From the NCBI RefSeq assembly GCF_000801105.2, contig NC_079514.1, positions 31,421,075-31,485,074 on the forward strand: DNA of 64,000 nt, read 5' to 3'. Each line of letters starts with the position of its first letter. Position 1 is the stretch's first letter. Shown one piece after another: positions 57,761 through 64,000 of this stretch. Position numbers and translations under genes: made by a program. The notes under the pieces were generated by a model. The model was not told where the DNA came from. It saw only the letters and a program-made list of their open reading frames with translations, and made no database searches. Source of the stretch: Raphanus sativus (Eukaryota > Streptophyta > Magnoliopsida > Brassicales > Brassicaceae).

Positions 57761-59205
57761 TGTTGACGAGCACGAATTGTATACTTATGTAAATAGATTT
57801 AGATCTGAAAAACTTAGATTTTGACTGGTGACATAAAGAAATAAGGGGAATGATCAATTTTTACTAATTCATTAAAAATAAAATTTTTGGGGGAATTTTT
57901 GATGTTTTGATTCTTTGTCATTACTTAAATTTTAAGGAACCATACAACAAAAACACTCCTTATCAAAATTAATATTAGGAACAAAAGTAATAAATATCCA
58001 TTCCTTTAATTTTGTTCATATTCATTCATTTTCTACTCATTCATATTTTTATTTTAATAATTACCAGTTAGAGACTAGTTGTATCTCATTTTCTCTCAAA
58101 ACTTTGGTTCCTCTTGTAAAAGCTTGAACATTTTTATCAATTTAATGAAGTATTTCATCTTATATTGGGTTTACCTTGATCATTAACTAATCTTGAATCT
58201 CACATAAATTTAAGGTTTCTCGTGAAAATTAGAAGGTATACTTTTTTGAATCTATGGGTTAGGTAGCTCTAAGGAGGTTAGTGAAAAGTTAGGGTGTTTA
58301 TTGTTAGATCTTTTAGTTTCTATGCTTTCTAAGTGTTTTTAATGGTAGATTAGACTTGATCACTCTCATCTAGATCTTAAGCTATTTTATGTTTGGAAGG
58401 TGTTTGTTAAAATGTTTGAAAAAACTTAGTATTATTCTAACTTGAATATATAACCAAAGACATCTGATGTTAGGATTGCTAGATGGTTAGTAGACTAGTG
58501 ATTCATGCATGTTTGATCGCATTAGACCAACGACAATTCATGTTTAACTCTTTACTATCATAGGGTTTTTTGCCACAACAATGAATTAATCTTTTTGAAC
58601 GAGATCTAGACCTATAAAGACTTGTGATTGCTTAAACATAGCATTTTGAATTGGAAACTCTTTGGATCAATTGATTTAGGCCCATGTATTCTACCTTATC
58701 ATTTGATTGAAAGTTTAGTTCTTACACTTTTTTTTATTGAATTTGAGATCATTTTTGTTTATATTCTAAGATCTTAGCTTGTTATCAATCATTCATCTTT
58801 TTATTTGTTTAGATTAGAAAAATTTATATATTCTTAATATTATAGATCACTAGTTTATTGTGGATTCAATTCTAAAATGTTGTATCGATATATTATTCGA
58901 TTGTAGTAGCATACACGTTAGGTTAATTGATACGTGGTAAAACACAGTAAATCAACCGTCTTCTATTAAACCAATTTGAGAATGTCTTTTTCTCATTTTC
59001 AAATGGCTGAATATTTCTTATAAAAATAACACTATCATTTTATAACAAGATAACAAAATGTAGATAATGCACATAAGCCAACTCAAATGGGCCTAACTAC
59101 AAAACACACTTGGACTCGTTTATGTGTCTAGTCTAGAGCAGTAAAATTTTAGTTCCGTTAGGGATTTTCTGTTTTTCCAGATAAAAGGACTCGCTTTCGA
59201 CACTA
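57761..59205. other. Intergenic, possible LTR-retrotransposon debris
   Basis: No open frames. 58080-58700 is less AT-rich than its surroundings and has the texture of decayed LTR-retrotransposon sequence, but no terminal repeats, primer-binding site or protein motif could be shown. Confidence 0.35.
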
Positions 59206-59460
59206 AGACCATCTATAATAATTTACTCTACTTTTTACTCTAACATAGAATAATTCTATAATAAAATTATAGTTTTTTCCAATGGTACTCTATTTAAAAT
59301 AGAAAATAAAGTGGTAAAAAAAAAATCAAGTTATTCTATATTTGAAATAAACCTATTTTCACTTTATTATAGAGTGAAAAAATAAAATATGATGGAAACA
59401 ATTTTACTCTAGATTTTATTTTAAAGTCAAAAATATAGTGGAATTAGAGATGTCTCACAC
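59206..59460. repeat. Candidate small MITE
   Basis: About 255 bp bounded by AAGACCATCTATAATA and GGAATTAGAGATGTCTC, which are imperfect inverted ends; the interior repeats TTTACTCTA and TATAGAGTG words in both orientations. Similar ends (GA.CATCT) occur in Brassica hAT-like MITEs as I recall. Target duplication not resolved. Confidence 0.4.
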
Positions 59461-59532
59461 TTAAACATTTTGCCATCTCTAGTTTAGTCATCCCTGATTA
59501 GTCTGAATTAAAAAAAGAGTTTACGCACATTA

Positions 59533-59600
59533 AAATAAAATTTTAATGTAATTTCTCTTCATCGCCAAATAAAATTTTAATGTAATTTCTCTTCATCGCC
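59533..59600. repeat. 34-bp perfect tandem pair
   Basis: The unit AAATAAAATTTTAATGTAAT TTCTCTTCATCGCC occurs twice with no spacer and no visible difference, so it is probably a recent replication-slippage duplication. Confidence 0.9.
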
Positions 59601-60900
59601 AAACGGGTATCCTTAGATTAAACCCAAGTTCATGCAAAGCCCATGCCTACCCTAGGAAAACATTAGCTTATGTCAACTATTTTTTGTAAAAACTTTGTAG
59701 GGCATATTTATATGTAATCTATCCATAAACAAAACATCACTCGTTGATTTTTATTTTTACAATTATAATTTAGATGTTTGTTGACAAAAAAAAAATAGAT
59801 GTTAATTAAAATTGTCTAAGATAGCTTTTTTGTTTCTTTTTCACAAAACAAAAGCACAGAAAAAAATGACCAGAATAAATTTTAATAAAGGGTAAATAGA
59901 CATCTATATCCTATGATTAACTAATCTATATTTAGGATTTAGAGTTAAAGATTTGGTGTTTAAAATTTATAAAACAAATAAAATAAAATTTAAGAATAAA
60001 AAACAAAAGTTTAAATAGTTTTTAAAATAATTTTGAATCTCAAAAAGAAAATTTGGAAAACAAAATTCAAAAAGTAATTTGAAAATATATAATTTAGAAC
60101 TATAAAAATTAATATTTTTATTACTTTAATTATATTTTTATTATTTAAATATCTATAAATCAAGAGGTAGAAAATTTTGTTCATCTTAATGAAACATGTT
60201 TTGGTCATTTTTCTCTTTTGTATGCTTTTTGGTGACAAAAACTTAATAATTGAAAATTTTTATTACTAGTTCATTATAATATATCTGAAATTTTTACTGT
60301 TTGTAAATGTTTATATGTTCGTCTTCTTTTCTTGTCTTTCTCCTTTTTTCTGAAAAGGCATTCAAAAAGACATGTCCACAAATCACTATACTAAGAGAGC
60401 TGATGTTCATCTTCTTTTTTACCACAAATTTTTGTTTTTCTGTATCTTCTATATTTTTTTTATCTAATATTATTTCTCTTATTTGTTTACTAATTTTTAT
60501 TTTAAAATTTTGAAATGATAGTTATGTATAGGAGACTTTTATATGTTGCAGTTTTATATCATCAGTTTGATTAATTTTGATATTATTTCATCATAAAAAA
60601 GTGTTATTCAATATATTATTTTTATTTGGTTTAAAGCATTGAAAATTGTTCGGCTCTATGTTCATGCTCCATAACCAATCTGGGTGAACAATGTTTAATA
60701 AGGTTAGTTTATTTTCAATCAATGACTGGAAGTTAGGATTTCTAATTTTAACTCGAATTAATTAACTCAAATTCGTTACTTATCAGCTTAAGCATTCCAT
60801 CTTCCCATTCTCTCTCCTACTGACAATCTTTTTTGATGTGCAAGACATGCTACTATGGAGTATTTTTGCGTAGCATACTTGAACCAAATACTACAGAACC
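59601..60900. other. AT-rich DNA with half a fold-back element
   Basis: 59880-60240 contains GGGTAAATAGACATCTAT, GATTAACTAATCTA and a GATTTAGAGTTAAAG-like run, matching the right half of the fold-back element at 3.3-4.1 kb; no clear left half is present. The rest holds no recognisable gene; small frames at 60011-60238 and 60307-60513 are low-complexity and likely chance. Confidence 0.45.
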
Positions 60901-60945
60901 AAAATTAAGTCGTTCCTACAAGTTTTTAGAAAGAAAAATAAAAAA

Positions 60946-61019
60946 GCGCTCTTAGTTCAGTTCTGTAGAACGTGGGTCTCCAAAACCTAATGTCTTAGGT
61001 TCAAATCCTATAGAGCGTG
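60946..61019 (+). tRNA. trnW-CCA: Plastid-type tRNA-Trp (CCA) in the NUPT
   Basis: 74 nt starting GCGCTCTTAGTTCAGTT and ending GAGCGTG, with anticodon loop CTCCAAA (anticodon CCA) and T-arm GGTTCAAATCC. The acceptor arm pairs. A few positions (near 60963, 60987 and 60994) seem changed from the plastid gene as I recall it, weakening the anticodon or T stem, so it is probably a pseudogene with no promoter suited to the nucleus. Confidence 0.88.
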
Positions 61020-61147
61020 ATGTCACTCTTGTTTATTAAATTGTGTCAAAATTCCACTGTTCGCAAATAATTGAGCAGCAATCTGAATTAAACCTCCCGC
61101 ATATGAAAGCAAGAAGGAGGTTAGTCAAAAAAAAAGATGCTAATTAA

Positions 61148-61279
<132 letters not shown>

Positions 61280-61447
61280 TCATTTTTGAAAGGTAAAAAA
61301 AGAGGTACTATCTATTCCTAGCTCTTAATATGTATTACCGATGAATCTCAATGACCAAAATTGGGTAATTAACACGGTAAAGAATTATCGAACATATGAA
61401 ATACTATATAAATCTTTTTTGATCAAAAAAGATTCGTTCAATTAATT

Positions 61448-62758
<1,311 letters not shown>

Positions 62759-62982
62759 ATGTCTGGAAGCACATGAGAACGTTCTTTTGCTAATATTATT
62801 ACCAGTATTTGATATTAGGTCATTCATAGCATTACTATACCTTCATATTCATTGCGGGCTGGGTATTCGTCAACACCAGTTTAGCTTACGATGTGTTTGG
62901 GAGCCCTCGCCCAAACGAGTATTTTACAGAGAGCTGACAAGGCATTCCATTAATATCAGCAATGTAGTTCATCCAACGATAA
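62759..62982 (+). pseudogene. psbE: psbE-psbF fusion remnant with internal deletion
   Basis: It begins as psbE (cytochrome b559 alpha): MSGST, then stops at codon 6 (TGA) and further on (TGA, TAG), and one base is missing near 62843, shifting frame. Recognisable psbE runs to about 62954 (CGGGCTGGGTATTCGTC, CCAAACGAGTATTTTACAGA). It then joins directly to the last codons of psbF (TATCAGCAATG.. to TAA at 62980-62982), with a CAG-to-TAG change. The rest of psbE, the spacer and most of psbF are deleted. Confidence 0.9.
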
Positions 62983-63120
<138 letters not shown>

Positions 63121-63269
63121 AATTAAGAAAAGTACGTTGAATAATAAAATAAAAAAGAAAGAGTAGTAATTTTCTTATCCCATTCGGATGGATTATATAT
63201 TATAATTATCTCTGACTGTTTATGTTTCTAGCATGACCACTCCATGAAATACGGAGGGAAGCGGGATAA

Positions 63270-63390
63270 ATGGCTGATACTACTGGAAGGATTCTTCTTT
63301 GGGTAATAGGTACAATAGTTGATATTCTTGTGATCGGTTTAATAGGTATTTTTTTATGGTTCATATTCAGGATTAGGTTTATCCCTGTAG
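63270..63390 (+). pseudogene. psbJ: psbJ (photosystem II protein J), frameshifted NUPT copy
   Basis: [20 protein letters not shown] matches psbJ. The gene span to the old stop TAG (63388-63390) is 121 nt rather than 123, so two bases are lost in the T-run near 63349-63355, shifting the last third out of frame. Several substitutions (P to L near residue 9, AG to VD in the helix) also differ from the usual protein. Confidence 0.88.
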
Positions 63391-64000
63391 AAATTGGATG
63401 AACTGAGTTATAGACGTGAAAACATAAGAACTCAACGGAGGCCAACTCTTCCTTCTTTGTCTTATTCGAGGGGATCCCGTTTAACTGCTAATAATCAGAA
63501 GAATTTTTATCGTATTTTTGAAAAATGAATTTAATTAGATTATTAGGTTACGAACGTATAGTATTTATTATTAACCTTTTAAGGGGAATCACTTAATTTT
63601 ATATTTCTGCTTTCTCGGCTGACACAATATTTTTTATCATTAGATCTATCATTAAACTTTTGTATATACTAATATAAGTTTTTATTTATTTTTTATTTAT
63701 TTAGTATTTCATCAAAATTAAAATAAAAATAAATAAAATTACAAAAGTAACTATTAGTATACTATTAATTAATAATTATATATACTATATATTGTATATA
63801 GATATCTATTGATTTTATTTTCCAATGGTATGATCGATAGGATGACTATCGAGTTTTTTAAAATTGAAATCAGCATATGAAAGCAAAAAAGTTAATTCAG
63901 TAAACTACTGTATTAGGAGGTTCAACGCTAGACCTGTTTTCCATGCAAAATATTTATTCTTAAACTTTTCTGACAATGATTACCTAATAATCAATTGGGG
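63391..64000 (+). other. Plastid spacer beyond psbJ, to window end
   Basis: Probably the psbJ-petA spacer, judged by position and by blocks such as CTTATTCGAGGGGATCCCG. No petA coding sequence is reached. AT-rich 63660-63800 has no gene. Confidence 0.55.

Noticed and set aside
63206..63445. 79-codon minus-strand frame over psbJ
   Set aside because: Antisense shadow of the psbJ pseudogene and its spacer.

Overview
This is nuclear DNA from a Brassicaceae plant, most likely a Brassica or close relative such as Raphanus. It is AT-rich, the genes have many short introns with GT/AG borders, and the proteins closely match Arabidopsis thaliana proteins as I remember them. Gene order matches the GL3 to PLAC8 stretch of Arabidopsis chromosome 5 (around At5g41315 to At5g41390, from memory).

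Layout: 1-5.1 kb is AT-rich repeats, including a fold-back element. 5.1-10.9 kb is a dead, 5'-truncated LINE on the minus strand, inserted inside a Stowaway-like MITE. 13.4-17.7 kb (+) is the bHLH trichome regulator GL3. 18.5-19.9 kb (+) is a one-exon protein of unknown function. 21.1-22.4 kb (-) encodes a BTB/POZ protein, 22.9-24.4 kb (-) a UBC4-type E2, and 25.5-26.5 kb (-) a RING-H2 protein with an acylation-type N-terminus. 28.8-35.9 kb (+) is the TFIIH helicase gene XPB with 17 exons and a last intron swollen to 3.2 kb. 36-48.8 kb is a repeat-rich block: Helitron remnants, a long-inverted-repeat element with a 770-bp tandem duplication, Stowaway MITEs, a copia gag scrap and two SINE-like units. 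48.9-50.4 kb (-) is a CCT-domain gene and 52.2-54.1 kb (+) a PLAC8 gene. 54-60.9 kb is AT-rich with no recognised gene. From about 60.9 kb to the end is plastid DNA inserted in the nucleus (NUPT), carrying trnW, petG, petL, psbE/psbF, psbL and psbJ in plastid order, partly decayed.

The host genes do not form an operon or shared pathway; they are a conserved syntenic run. I built exon structures by hand from splice sites and reading frame. Assembled lengths are GL3 629 aa, UBC4-like 186 aa, RING 214 aa, XPB 767 aa and CCT 308 aa.

The most notable observations are a complete non-autonomous Helitron inserted three bases into GL3 intron 5, leaving only GTA of the original donor; a related Helitron in the last XPB intron; the LINE-in-MITE nesting; a duplicated ORF1 module with AT-hooks in the LINE; and the inverted/tandem element at 38.2-40.5 kb. 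I found no convincing undescribed multi-gene system.
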